Below are positions 17,941 to 27,475 of a stretch of DNA of 64,000 bases, in pieces; position 1 is the stretch's first letter, and each line of letters starts with the position of its first letter. Position numbers and translations under genes: made by a program. The stretch lies in the NCBI GenBank assembly GCA_049613795.1, contig JBMZCX010000001.1:49751-113750 (forward strand), read 5' to 3'. The notes under the pieces were generated by a model that worked only from the letters and a program-made list of their open reading frames with translations, did not search any database and was not told the origin of the DNA. The DNA is from Thalassotalea_B sp049613795 (GTDB lineage Bacteria > Pseudomonadota > Gammaproteobacteria > Enterobacterales > Alteromonadaceae).

Positions 17941-20355
17941 ATGAAAAAGCTAATGCTTAGTGTGGTTATTGCCAGTAGCTTAGGGTTAACTGCTTGCGAA
18001 AGTGAAACAGTAAAAGAAATTAAAGAAGAAGTATCGGCACAAGAGCCACTTTATACGGCTTCTGCGAGAATAGTATACGATCCTGCTGCAGGGGTATTAT
18101 CTGTACCAAACGACTTACTATTACAAGGTTCATTAGATGGTACATTAAACATACCTGTTGATGACCCTACAGATGGGGGCGACCCATACGTTGCATTAAA
18201 TGCATTAGATGGCTGGTCTACGGTTAACCCATTTGTAATTGATATTGATTTCCCTGAAGGGCGAAGTCTTGATGGTGATTCTGTTTTCAACCCTAGCTCA
18301 ATTCGAATCTTTGAAGCTAAAATGGGTGGAGATACGTCTGATGCCGATTGCGCGGCAATGCCTCGTGGCACCGCTTGTAAAATAGTTAATGAGTTAACTT
18401 TTACAGAAGACTTTATTGCACAAAAATCAGGGAATAGTGTTGCAATTGTTCCACTTAAACCATTAAAAGGGAAAACGTCTTACTTAGTTATATTTACCAA
18501 TAGCTTACAAGACAGTACAGGTAAAGCAATTGCTGGTTCGTCTAGCTATGAATCGGTAAAACAAGACCTTGCTACCGCGCCATTAAGTTCTCCTTCACAG
18601 TTAGGGCTTCAAGCAACAATAAATACTTTTGAAGATGCGGCGGCTTCTGCTGGCATTGAAAAAGACAGCATTATTTATAGCTTTTCAGTAACCACACAAT
18701 CAACAACCGATGTATTATTTACTAATAAAGCGGTTATGGCTACAACGGCTCCTTCACCAATTATGGTGGCTGATACGGGGGCATCTGTTGCTGATATTTT
18801 AGCGGGGCAAATTCCACCGTCATTGGTTCCATTATATTCTGCGGCTAACTTTATGCAGGGGTCAATTACTTTACCATATTATTTAGGTGTACCTAGTGCA
18901 GCGAATCCAATGGCACCAGTTAATGATTGGTGGAAAAGTTTATGTGATTCAGGTGCTATGTTAGCGGGTCTAGCTGCTCAAAATCCAGCGGCAATACCTG
19001 CGGATCCAATCAGCGAATCTGACGCTAAGTGTATGGCTATTGCTCAAGCAAGCGGTTTACCTGCTCCTGGTTTACGTGATTTAGGTATTGATGCCGAACG
19101 TCACTTAACTAAATATAGCCCTGTAGCTAAACCAACAGCAATGATGCCACTAGCCGTACAGATGACAACACCTGATTTAGCTGTTGTTAACGGTATTCGT
19201 GCCTCAATGAATTTAGAGACGATTAGCGAACCCGATACTGGTTGGCCTGTTGTTATTTTACAACACGGCATTACCTCGAAAAAAGAAGATATGTTACCGA
19301 TGACAGGTATCTTATCGGTTCATGGTTTTGCAACCGTTGCCATTAATCATCCATTACATGGTGATCCAGCGTTAGGTGGTAGTCGCGGCTTTGACTTAAA
19401 TGGCGATGGAATTGATGAAATAAATGCTTCAACCGTAGCTGCAACACATTATATGAACTTAGCAAGCCTGTTAACTACGCGTGATAATCTTCGCCAAAGT
19501 GTGTCAGACATGCTTGGTTTGCGATTTGGCCTAAATGCGTTAATGGGTAGCGACGTATATGGTAACCCTATTAATGTTGATGGCACTAATGTTCGCTTTT
19601 TAGGTCATTCATTAGGAGCTATTACAGGCATTAACTTTATGGCTCTTGCTAATACTCCGTTAAACCCTGCGATCGACGGCATGTTTAAAGTTAACGCTAA
19701 CTCGTTAGCGATGCCAGGGGTTATGGTTGCTAACTTCTTAATGGAATCAGGGGCTTTTGGTGATGTGATTAAGTCAACTTTAGCTTATGCTCAGTTACCA
19801 GACTTTACTGCTTATGTAGATACTTTGTATCCTTCGGGGGCAAGCGAAGCTGAATTAGTGGGAACTTACCGTGGTTTTTATGCAAGTTTAGATGCTGGCT
19901 CTCAAGCTGAGCTAAATGGCACCTTTCAACAATTTGCTTTTGCGGCACAAACCGTAACTGACTCAGGTGACCCAATTAATTACACTAGCATTTTAGCTGC
20001 CACACAAACGCCAACGCATGTCATTGAAGTAGTAGGTAACGGTACTGATAATTTATCTGACCAAGTTATTCCTAATACGGTTTCTACTGCGCCATTAGGC
20101 GGCACTGAAGGTGCAATTGCATTACTTGGTTTACCAGCGGTTTCTAGTACTACGGTCAATGTTGATGGTGTATCAGGTGCTGTAAGATTTACTGCGGGGA
20201 ATCATAGTTCTATTTTATCACCTGCAACTGATGCCGGTTCTCCTGATGCGGCGATGAATGCTAAAGCAACGCAAGAGATGCAATCTCAAGTGGCTAGCTT
20301 TTTTAGCTCAAATGGTACTGCAATCGTTGTAACTGATACTGACGTAGTTAATTAA
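17941..20355 (+). CDS. VolA/Pla-1/cef-type surface lipase lipoprotein
   Basis: 804 residues from the start chosen at 17941, preceded by GGGGAG 5 bases upstream; a longer open frame from 17836 would bury the signal peptide. MKKLMLSVVIASSLGLTACESE is a lipoprotein signal with Cys19. The long N-terminal region resembles the bacterial virulence-factor lipase N domain, and the C-terminal half has the lipase nucleophile motif GHSLGAITG and an oxyanion-type ILQHGITSKKED. Vibrio VolA is a surface-exposed lysophospholipase that releases fatty acids for uptake by FadL. No fadL gene is adjacent here. Confidence 0.85.
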   Translation: MKKLMLSVVIASSLGLTACESETVKEIKEEVSAQEPLYTASARIVYDPAAGVLSVPNDLLLQGSLDGTLNIPVDDPTDGGDPYVALNALDGWSTVNPFVIDIDFPEGRSLDGDSVFNPSSIRIFEAKMGGDTSDADCAAMPRGTACKIVNELTFTEDFIAQKSGNSVAIVPLKPLKGKTSYLVIFTNSLQDSTGKAIAGSSSYESVKQDLATAPLSSPSQLGLQATINTFEDAAASAGIEKDSIIYSFSVTTQSTTDVLFTNKAVMATTAPSPIMVADTGASVADILAGQIPPSLVPLYSAANFMQGSITLPYYLGVPSAANPMAPVNDWWKSLCDSGAMLAGLAAQNPAAIPADPISESDAKCMAIAQASGLPAPGLRDLGIDAERHLTKYSPVAKPTAMMPLAVQMTTPDLAVVNGIRASMNLETISEPDTGWPVVILQHGITSKKEDMLPMTGILSVHGFATVAINHPLHGDPALGGSRGFDLNGDGIDEINASTVAATHYMNLASLLTTRDNLRQSVSDMLGLRFGLNALMGSDVYGNPINVDGTNVRFLGHSLGAITGINFMALANTPLNPAIDGMFKVNANSLAMPGVMVANFLMESGAFGDVIKSTLAYAQLPDFTAYVDTLYPSGASEAELVGTYRGFYASLDAGSQAELNGTFQQFAFAAQTVTDSGDPINYTSILAATQTPTHVIEVVGNGTDNLSDQVIPNTVSTAPLGGTEGAIALLGLPAVSSTTVNVDGVSGAVRFTAGNHSSILSPATDAGSPDAAMNAKATQEMQSQVASFFSSNGTAIVVTDTDVVN

Positions 20356-20387
20356 TAAGTAGTCGCTATATTTAGTTATATTCATCT

Positions 20388-20413
20388 AAGCCCTCATTCG
20401 AGGGCTTTTTTTA
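20388..20413 (+). terminator. Intrinsic terminator of the lipase gene
   Basis: Arms AAGCCCTC / GAGGGCTT with a 4-base loop, followed by seven T residues, 33 bases after the stop codon. Confidence 0.85.
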
Positions 20414-20486
20414 TGGTTGTAAACTTTAGTTTAATAAAGTCATCCCCATATACTGTTAAATAATTACCCTTTATTAGGAGCTCGCT

Positions 20487-21530
20487 TTGGAATTTTTGTA
20501 TGAATATGGATTGTTTTTAGCAAAAGCAATTACTTTTGTTATCGCACTAGCTGCGATTATCGCGATTATTGCCTCTTCAGCAATAAAGCAAGGAAGTAAG
20601 AAAGGACACTTAGAAATAACGGATTTGTCTGAACATTACAAAGAGGTTGAAGAAGAAGTTATTCACCACCTTTTAACAAAAGAGCAGTTAAAAGAAAAAG
20701 AGAAACAAGATAAAAAAGCGGCAAAAGAGCAAGCTAAAATAGATAAAACCGCGGCAAAGAATGACGATGCTCCACAACAGTTTCGTACTTTTGTTGTTGA
20801 CTTTAATGGTAGCATCGATGCCAAAGAAGTTACCTCGTTACGCGAAGAAATTAGTGCAATTTTAATGGTGGCAAAACCTGAAGACGAAGTATTTGTACGC
20901 CTTGAAACCGGTGGTGGCATGGTACATGGCTATGGTTTAGCATCTTCACAGTTAGATCGTGTAAGGCAAGCGGGTATACCGCTTACCGTAGCGGTAGACA
21001 AAGTAGCAGCCAGTGGCGGTTATATGATGGCCTGTGTGGCCAACAAAATAGTTTCCGCGCCATTTGCTATTTTAGGCTCTATTGGCGTGATTGCACAGGT
21101 GCCAAATTTTAATAAAGTTTTGAAAAAAAATGATATTGAATTTGAACAAATTACTGCAGGCGAATTTAAGCGCACGCTAACAATGTTTGGTGAAAACACT
21201 GATAAAGGTCGAGAAAAATTTGCTCAAGAAATTGAAGACACGCATCAGCTATTTAAAGACTTTGTTGCCGAGCATCGTCCGTCATTAGATATTGCAAAGG
21301 TCGCTACTGGTGAAACTTGGTTTGGCAGTAAAGCGAAAGAAATGGGCTTAGTAGACGAAATAATCACGAGTGATGATTACTTACAGCAAGCGAGCAAAAA
21401 TAATCAGGTAGTTGAAGTGAAGTTTGCTACGAAAAAAGGCTTAGCTGAGAAGTTTTCAAAAGCGGCATCTATTTCAGCGGAAAGTTTTATCAGTAAAATT
21501 TGGCAGAACAATCGAATTTTTCCAAGTTAG
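20487..21530 (+). CDS. sohB: SohB: inner membrane S49 serine protease
   Basis: 347 residues (E. coli SohB 349). An N-terminal membrane anchor (about 10-31) is followed by a charged linker rich in Lys and Glu (about 60-95) and the S49 peptidase domain. The catalytic dyad is Ser176 in VAASGGYMMA and probably Lys228 in AGEFKRTL. SohB is a probable periplasmic signal-peptide or quality-control peptidase. The start is TTG with AGGAG upstream (TTAGGAGCTCGCTTTG). Confidence 0.93.
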   Translation: MEFLYEYGLFLAKAITFVIALAAIIAIIASSAIKQGSKKGHLEITDLSEHYKEVEEEVIHHLLTKEQLKEKEKQDKKAAKEQAKIDKTAAKNDDAPQQFRTFVVDFNGSIDAKEVTSLREEISAILMVAKPEDEVFVRLETGGGMVHGYGLASSQLDRVRQAGIPLTVAVDKVAASGGYMMACVANKIVSAPFAILGSIGVIAQVPNFNKVLKKNDIEFEQITAGEFKRTLTMFGENTDKGREKFAQEIEDTHQLFKDFVAEHRPSLDIAKVATGETWFGSKAKEMGLVDEIITSDDYLQQASKNNQVVEVKFATKKGLAEKFSKAASISAESFISKIWQNNRIFPS

Positions 21531-21535
21531 AAAAA

Positions 21536-21570
21536 CCTAGAACCTAGAACCTAGGCCCTAGATTCTAGTA
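21536..21570. repeat. Heptamer tandem repeat with five CTAG tetranucleotides
   Basis: Five units of about CCTAGAA stand at exact 7-base spacing (CTAG at 21537, 21544, 21551, 21558 and 21565) in the 50-base gap between sohB and the converging symporter gene. CTAG is usually rare in gammaproteobacterial genomes. No terminator is visible here. Confidence 0.75.
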
Positions 21571-21580
21571 TCCGAATTAT

Positions 21581-22930
21581 TTATCTCTTCTGACTTTCAT
21601 CTAAATGATGAAAGTCTATTTCTTCAATCGCTTGACCTGCATTAGGATTGCTAAACACGGTTTCGTCAAATTGATTTTCAGACTTACTTACAATTACAGT
21701 CACCATGCTATCGCCTGTTACATTAACCGCGGTACGTGTCATATCTAATAAACGGTCAACACCAATAATTAAGCCAATACCTTCTACAGGTAAACCAACT
21801 TGGTCGAGTACCATTGCCAGCATAATCAAACCAACGCCAGGCACACCAGCTGTACCTATTGATGCTAAAGTGGCTGTTAGTATTACCATTAAGTAATCTG
21901 ATAAGCTCAAATCAACATTAAACACTTGGGCAATAAATACTGTTGCAACACCTTGCATAATTGCTGTGCCGTCCATATTTATGGTGGCACCTAATGGCAC
22001 GGTAAAAGAAGCGATAGAGTTTTTAGCGCCCATTTTTTTAGTTACCGTTTCCATTGTTACAGGGATAGTTGCGTTGCTGCTTGAGGTTGAAAAAGCAAAT
22101 AATATTGCATCACGCATTTTTGCAAGAAATACAATTGGGCTTAAACCACTTAATAGCTTGAGTATAACTGAATAAGTTACCGTGCCATGAATAACTAAAG
22201 CGAAAAACACCACGAGGAAATAACTAATTAAGTTACCAAAAGTCGTTAAAGATAAATCAGTAAATAACTTAGCTAACAAACAGAATACCCCGTAAGGGGC
22301 AATATTCATTAAAATTCCGACTAAGCGCATCACAACCTCGTTTAAGTCTTCAAATAAGCTAGCAATACGTTCACCTGCTTTACCCGATAGCGCAATGGCA
22401 ATACCAAATAATAAGGCAAAAATAATAACCTGTAGCATATTACCTTGCGCAAAGGCGGCGAAAGGGTTACTTGGGAACATCTGAATAAATACTTGCGCTA
22501 ATGAAGGTGCCTCTCGGCCTGTAAAGCTTGTGCTAGTGGTCATGTTCACCCCTTCGCCAGGGCTTATTAAAAAAGCGAGTCCCATGGCAAAGCTAATTGC
22601 GACAGCGGTGGTTATTAAATACAAACCAACAGCCTTACCGCCAATGCGTCCTAATTTAGAGGTGTCTTTAAGTGATGTTGTTCCACAAATAAGTGAGACA
22701 AATACTAACGGCACTACTAGCATTTTTAAACTAGCGACAAATATTTTACCAACAACCTCAAAAATACCTTCAACAAAAAATGAGCGGATTGAAAAATCAA
22801 ATAATCCCAAAGGAATAATAAAGTCGCTACCATTAGGCATTAACTGCTGTAAGCCTGCGCCGACTAGAATACCTGCGACCATACCAATAACGATGCGCTG
22901 GGTTAAGCTTAATTGTTTTTTATCAGACAT
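21581..22930 (-). CDS. Dicarboxylate/amino acid:cation symporter (DAACS family)
   Basis: 449-residue inner-membrane transporter of the glutamate/aspartate/C4-dicarboxylate family, with about eight hydrophobic segments and the two re-entrant hairpins. Family signatures include FSTSSSNATIPVTMETV (hairpin 1) and NMDGTAIMQGVATVFIAQ with GTAGVPGVGLIML and DRLLDMTRTAVNVTGDS near the C-terminus. These residues bind Na+ or H+ and the acidic substrate. Whether it takes glutamate, aspartate or a dicarboxylate is not decidable here. It is a single gene, convergent with sohB. Confidence 0.93.
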   Translation of the reverse strand: MSDKKQLSLTQRIVIGMVAGILVGAGLQQLMPNGSDFIIPLGLFDFSIRSFFVEGIFEVVGKIFVASLKMLVVPLVFVSLICGTTSLKDTSKLGRIGGKAVGLYLITTAVAISFAMGLAFLISPGEGVNMTTSTSFTGREAPSLAQVFIQMFPSNPFAAFAQGNMLQVIIFALLFGIAIALSGKAGERIASLFEDLNEVVMRLVGILMNIAPYGVFCLLAKLFTDLSLTTFGNLISYFLVVFFALVIHGTVTYSVILKLLSGLSPIVFLAKMRDAILFAFSTSSSNATIPVTMETVTKKMGAKNSIASFTVPLGATINMDGTAIMQGVATVFIAQVFNVDLSLSDYLMVILTATLASIGTAGVPGVGLIMLAMVLDQVGLPVEGIGLIIGVDRLLDMTRTAVNVTGDSMVTVIVSKSENQFDETVFSNPNAGQAIEEIDFHHLDESQKR

Positions 22931-22989
22931 GTTGTTTTTATAATTAAAGTTAAATGAATAACATAAGATTAACAGCTATTTTGTTGATT

Positions 22990-23015
22990 AAAAACCTAAT
23001 GATTAAGGGTTTTTT
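22990..23015 (+). terminator. Possible hairpin with T run ahead of the Ig-like lipoprotein gene
   Basis: AAAAACC-TAAT pairs with ATTA-GGTTTTT with a 2-base bulge, followed by more T residues. It lies between divergent genes, about 90 bases before the plus-strand start, so it would only act as a leader attenuator. The stem is AT-rich and weak. Confidence 0.3.
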
Positions 23016-23106
23016 TCATTTGTTTGCATTTGTTAGTGACCTTTTTGTTTTTTTTCGGTTAAGATGAAGTATAAGTTTTTAAAAATACGATCAGGGAGAT
23101 GCTTAC

Positions 23107-25698
23107 ATGGCGCTACTTCGACGCTTAAGTTTTATGATGTTACTACTGTCTTTTATTGGCTGTGGTGGCGGGGACAGTGGTTTAAGTAATAACACCGATA
23201 ATACGGGGAATACTGGGGGCGAAACACCAACAACAGCTCCTATCACTATTACTTTATCCATATCAGATACAATTGTCACAGGTGAGGATCCAGTAACAGT
23301 TTCAGCAACTGTAATGCAAGGAACAGAGAAAGTTGTAAATCGCGCTGTAACATTTTTAACTAATTTAGGTGCTTTCTCTCCTGTCTCTGGAACTTCTTTA
23401 ACCAATGAAAGTGGTATTGCTGAAATCATTCTTACGGCAGGTAGTATACGTGGTGCAGGTGAAGTCTCCGCGTCATTATCTTCGGGGGAAACATCAACGA
23501 TACCTTTAGGATTTACTAGTCAAGGGGATGATATCAGTGTTGTTGGTGATATCAACATAACAGTTACTCTAGTTGATGAAAATGGCGATGAAACCGATAG
23601 AATAACAGCATCTAAGCCTGGTCGAGTTATTGCGTCTATAGACGGTATTAGTGCGCCATTAATTGTTAGCTTTGAATCAACTGTTGGTGATATTCCAATT
23701 GCATCAGCAATTACGGATGAAAATAATGAAGCAATAGTTGATATTTTCGCTGGGGACACATTAGGCGCAGGTGACGTTACAGCGTCAATAGTTAGTGGAG
23801 AAACAGGAAATGTAATTTTTGTTGTCGGCTCTTCTACAGTCTCTATGGGAAGTGGTTCTCCATTTGAAGAAAATGTTGCAGATATTAGTTTAGATCAAAT
23901 ATCAGCGGGTGGAACAAGTGTCATTTCTGTTTCTATTGTTGATGATCAAGGGAATTTGTTTACTGAACCAGTGGATGTTAATTTTTCTTCAGGTTGTGCT
24001 GTGCAATCAACCGCCACGTTAAGTAGTCCTATTACCACTTCAAATGGTATTGCAACTAGTACCTATTTAGCTCAAGGCTGTGTTGGAGATGACCCTATTA
24101 ATGTAACGGCAAATGCAGGTGGCATTAATTTATCAGCGGCTGCATCTATTAATGTTTTAGCGGCTGATATTGGCAGTATTGAGTTTGTTTCTGCACTACC
24201 TGAAAATATTGGAATACTAGGTGCCGGAATTGTCGGTGGTTCAGAAAGTTCAACGGTTGTTTTTAAAGTTAAAGATACTGATGGTAACCCTTATAAAAAT
24301 CGTGATGTTAATTTTGCTTTAAATACAGATGTTGGCGGTATTAGTTTAAGTCAAGATAGTGCAACAACCAATGCAAATGGCTTAGTACAAACTGTGGTAA
24401 ACTCAGGTACTGTCCCAACCGCTATTCGCGTTATAGCTTCAACAGAAGCTCTTGATGGTACTATTGTATTTACTCAATCTAGTGTACTAGTTGTATCAAC
24501 AGGTTTACCCGACCAAGACAGCTTTAGTTTGGCACGTGGTGTCGCAAACCCTGAAGCATGGAATGTTGATGGCGTAGCAGTGCCAGTAACTGTACGTATG
24601 GCTGATGCTTTTAATAATCCAGTTCCTGATGGTACGGCAGTGGCTTTTACTGCTGAAGGTGGTTCGGTTGGTGGTTCATGCATGACAACCAATGGCGCTT
24701 GTTCTGTAGTATGGACTAGTCAGAACCCTCGTCCTGCTGGGAAAACTTTGACAAACAGTTTTTGTTCAGTTGCAGATAATAGCGATCCAACTATTTTTTG
24801 TGCTAGGGAACCATTGCCTAATGGAAAAAATTATCTTGGACAAGAGTATGGTGGTCGAGTAACTGTACTTGCTACTGCTATTGGCGAAGAGTCATTTCCT
24901 GATAAAAATGGCAATGGCCGCTTTGATGAAAGTGAATATGCATTATTCCAAGGACTTAATGTCAGCGATGCACCATATGATCTTAAAGAAGCCTTTGTAG
25001 ATCACAACGAAGATCGCTTTTATAATCCAGAAGAATCTAGTGTTAACACTGAAATTGGTGGTGAGTTAGAAGAGTTTGTCGACTTTAACCGTAATGGTGT
25101 TTTTGATAGTAAAGATGGTGTTTACAATGGGATATTATGCGGATTAAACGATATTACTAATCCAGGCAGTGAAATAGTTAATCAATATTGTGCTAACCCT
25201 GATGATGAACCAGATCCAACGAAAAAATCTCAAAAGGTGTCAACCAATGTTCGAGGGTCAACTATTATCATTATGTCGGGTACTTCTCCATATGTAACCG
25301 TGACAGGCACTTACGACTCAGTAAGCCAGACAATAGCAACTGATGATGATAATGATCCTAATACGCCAGATGTTGAGATTGCTAATCCAAGCTTTAATCC
25401 CGACGACAATACTTTATATATTGCTGGAGAGAGTACAGGTACAGTGGGCATTATTATTGCTGATTTGCATAACCAACCCATGCCAGCGGGTACTATTGTT
25501 TCTTTCGTAGCAAGTGTAGGCTCGGTTGTTGGTACAAGCACCTATACTTGGCCAGGAGATGCTAGTAATGGCGGTAGTAGCTTTGGTGTTGCTATTAAAG
25601 GTGAGGCAGAGCCAACTAGCGGACCATTAGAAATTAAAGTTGAAACTCCTGGAGGAGTAACAACAGTATTTAGTAATATTAATATTGTTATTCAATAA
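23107..25698 (+). CDS. Large Ig-like (Big-1/invasin-type) surface lipoprotein with Ca-binding-like loops
   Basis: 863 residues with a lipoprotein signal (LLSFIGCGGG, Cys19) and a Gly/Asn/Thr linker. Then follow several beta-rich Ig-like repeats of the Big-1 kind, with recurring patterns such as GISL.QDSATTNANGLVQTVVNSG and VTVRMADAFNNPVPDGTAVAFTAEGGSVGGSC. Between about 597 and 672 lie three Asp/Asn-rich loops (DKNGNGRFDESEY, DHNEDRFYNPEES, DFNRNGVFDSKDG) that look like calcium-binding EF-hand or dockerin-type loops. Likely an outer-membrane or surface structural protein; no partner gene is adjacent. The ATG is preceded by AGGGAGAT. Confidence 0.8.
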   Translation: MALLRRLSFMMLLLSFIGCGGGDSGLSNNTDNTGNTGGETPTTAPITITLSISDTIVTGEDPVTVSATVMQGTEKVVNRAVTFLTNLGAFSPVSGTSLTNESGIAEIILTAGSIRGAGEVSASLSSGETSTIPLGFTSQGDDISVVGDINITVTLVDENGDETDRITASKPGRVIASIDGISAPLIVSFESTVGDIPIASAITDENNEAIVDIFAGDTLGAGDVTASIVSGETGNVIFVVGSSTVSMGSGSPFEENVADISLDQISAGGTSVISVSIVDDQGNLFTEPVDVNFSSGCAVQSTATLSSPITTSNGIATSTYLAQGCVGDDPINVTANAGGINLSAAASINVLAADIGSIEFVSALPENIGILGAGIVGGSESSTVVFKVKDTDGNPYKNRDVNFALNTDVGGISLSQDSATTNANGLVQTVVNSGTVPTAIRVIASTEALDGTIVFTQSSVLVVSTGLPDQDSFSLARGVANPEAWNVDGVAVPVTVRMADAFNNPVPDGTAVAFTAEGGSVGGSCMTTNGACSVVWTSQNPRPAGKTLTNSFCSVADNSDPTIFCAREPLPNGKNYLGQEYGGRVTVLATAIGEESFPDKNGNGRFDESEYALFQGLNVSDAPYDLKEAFVDHNEDRFYNPEESSVNTEIGGELEEFVDFNRNGVFDSKDGVYNGILCGLNDITNPGSEIVNQYCANPDDEPDPTKKSQKVSTNVRGSTIIIMSGTSPYVTVTGTYDSVSQTIATDDDNDPNTPDVEIANPSFNPDDNTLYIAGESTGTVGIIIADLHNQPMPAGTIVSFVASVGSVVGTSTYTWPGDASNGGSSFGVAIKGEAEPTSGPLEIKVETPGGVTTVFSNINIVIQ

Positions 25699-25726
25699 AA
25701 TTTAAATCCCCTACGTTTATAAAATG

Positions 25727-25760
25727 AAAAACGCCGCTAAATTAGCGGCGTTTTTGTTTT
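25727..25760. terminator. Bidirectional terminator between the Ig-like gene and the arginase-family gene
   Basis: Perfect 14-base arms AAAAACGCCGCTAA / TTAGCGGCGTTTTT around one base, with a T run on both strands, between converging genes. Confidence 0.92.
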
Positions 25761-25779
25761 TATTCATTCAGTATGAAAA

Positions 25780-26892
25780 TTAATTTTTAGCCATTTCTGC
25801 TAGTAAAAATGCGGATATTTCAGCTCCTACTTTCAAGGTTTTTTCTGAAGCACTAACCCCTTGACCTGTGCTGTCGGTAAATGGCGCTATTTCCATCATA
25901 TCGGCGCCTGTTATTGGGTACTTATTGGCAAGCGACGTTAATATAGCAAGCGCTTCATCTGGGCTTAACCCGTCAGGCTCTGGTGTACCCGTTGCTGCAG
26001 CAAAACTGTCGTCAAGTGCGTCAATATCAAAGCTAACATAAAGTTCATCAATGTTTTCATTAGCTAATTGGCTATGAATAGTGTCTATAATTGACTGTAC
26101 GCCATTTTCTTTTACTTCGCGAGCCCAATGTTGCTTAACGCCAAAAGTACCTTCCCAGTGGCTTTTAGGTTTGCCACTTGAACGTATGCCCACTTGAATT
26201 AAATGATGTTTCTCATGTAGGTCATCTAATATATGCGTACACCAAGAACCAAAGCATAAGTCGATACCTAAGCGTTCAACTAATAAGTCAGTATGGGCAT
26301 CAAAATGAATAATTGCTGCGCGTTTACCTTGTTTTTTCTTAGCTTGTAAATACGCTTTGGTTAATGGATAACTAATAGAGTGATCGCCGCCAATACCAAA
26401 AATTCCTTTTTCTGGGTAGGTTGCATAAAAGTCGTGTAATACATCTTCAGTAATGGTTAATGGACTAACTGCATAGTGTGATTGGTCATTTTGATACAGC
26501 GCTTTGCGGCAATTAGTGATGGTTTTGTCGTTTAAGTATTTATCGGCTAATAAATGCGGAATAACACGAATATCCCCTAAATCAAACGTATTAAGTTCGG
26601 GGTGGTTCGCTAATAAAGTAGAGCGAACAAATAAAGGTCCCCAATTTGCGCCACGCAAAATACCGCCACCACAATCAGAGGCAATGCCTAAAATTACCGC
26701 AGCCGAAGCCTCATTTAATTGATCCAAAGAATTAAGCCATACCGTATTAATATCTTCAGTTTGTCCATATAACGCTTGATGTAATTTTTCTTTACGCTCT
26801 TTTGCGGTATTTACGGTAAATACACCATTACCCGGCGGGCATAGACATTGGCTAATTTTTTGGTGAAATAATTCAGGTGAAGATATTGTCAT
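25780..26892 (-). CDS. Arginase/agmatinase/formimidoylglutamase family hydrolase
   Basis: 370 residues from ATG at 26892, which has AGAGA upstream; a GTG at 26934 is possible but lacks a comparable site. The binuclear manganese ligands of the ureohydrolase fold are all present: GGDHS, FDAHTD and SFDIDALDD, followed by TGTPEPDG. The family hydrolyses guanidino or formimino groups. The substrate is unclear, since neither urea, polyamine nor histidine-degradation genes are adjacent. It is longer at the N-terminus than classical arginases by about 60 residues. Confidence 0.85.
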   Translation of the reverse strand: MTISSPELFHQKISQCLCPPGNGVFTVNTAKERKEKLHQALYGQTEDINTVWLNSLDQLNEASAAVILGIASDCGGGILRGANWGPLFVRSTLLANHPELNTFDLGDIRVIPHLLADKYLNDKTITNCRKALYQNDQSHYAVSPLTITEDVLHDFYATYPEKGIFGIGGDHSISYPLTKAYLQAKKKQGKRAAIIHFDAHTDLLVERLGIDLCFGSWCTHILDDLHEKHHLIQVGIRSSGKPKSHWEGTFGVKQHWAREVKENGVQSIIDTIHSQLANENIDELYVSFDIDALDDSFAAATGTPEPDGLSPDEALAILTSLANKYPITGADMMEIAPFTDSTGQGVSASEKTLKVGAEISAFLLAEMAKN

Positions 26893-27018
26893 ATAAAATC
26901 TCTTTGTATTTAATGCGAGCTGATTTGCGTACACATAAAGGGTGAATAAGCGCTACTATTTTTATAAATGTTATGGCGCTGGAATAACCACATTATAACG
27001 AAAATGAGAATAATAGAC

Positions 27019-27286
27019 TAGGGCGTGTAGATCTTTAGCGGTTAAATTTTGTTCGAGATAAAAGCGTTTTAATCACGGCGAGTAGGGTGTAGTCTAGTCA
27101 CTCTAAACAAACACTACTCAACAAAGAGTAAAACGCTTTTAGCCGAATCCTTTGGACAGCGTTTGTTGGTCATTTTTACTGCGTTATTACCTTTTTATGT
27201 GGAATAACCACATGACAAAGGCTCTGCCTTGTATAAATACCCAACAAATCGTTGCAAAAATAAGCTCGAAAGATCAACATGCCCTA
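27019..27286 (+). mobile_element. MITE-like element, copy 1 (268 bp)
   Basis: The ends are imperfect inverted repeats (left TAGGGCGTGTAGATCTTT, right complement TAGGGCATGTTGATCTTTCG). Inside are a 12-bp inverted repeat (27060-27071 with 27129-27140), and a hairpin TGTGG-AATAA-CCACA. It encodes no transposase. It is nearly the reverse complement of the element at 45305-45630, but lacks two internal segments present there. TA at each end could be a target duplication. It lies in the 580-base gap upstream of topA. Confidence 0.75.
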
Positions 27287-27475
27287 AGATATAAAAATTA
27301 TTTTCTTGTAAGCTGGCAAAATTACAGATATATCTAATAGTAATTAGAATTTTAACGTTATTCAGTATGCGTTTTAATCAAAGTGCTCGTAATTTGTACG
27401 CTCTCGGCACTTTTGGCAAAATAATGTGACTGTTTCTGATCAATAATGATCGGATCAAAGGAATTAAATAAGTTT

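Noticed and set aside
27019..27286. CRISPR-like or integron attachment site interpretation of the repeat
   Set aside because: Only two distant copies, no regular spacers, no integrase or cas gene; terminal inverted repeats fit a MITE better.
27152..27337. 61-residue plus-strand ORF upstream of topA
   Set aside because: It lies mostly inside the MITE-like element and the matching frame is not preserved as a gene in the second copy.
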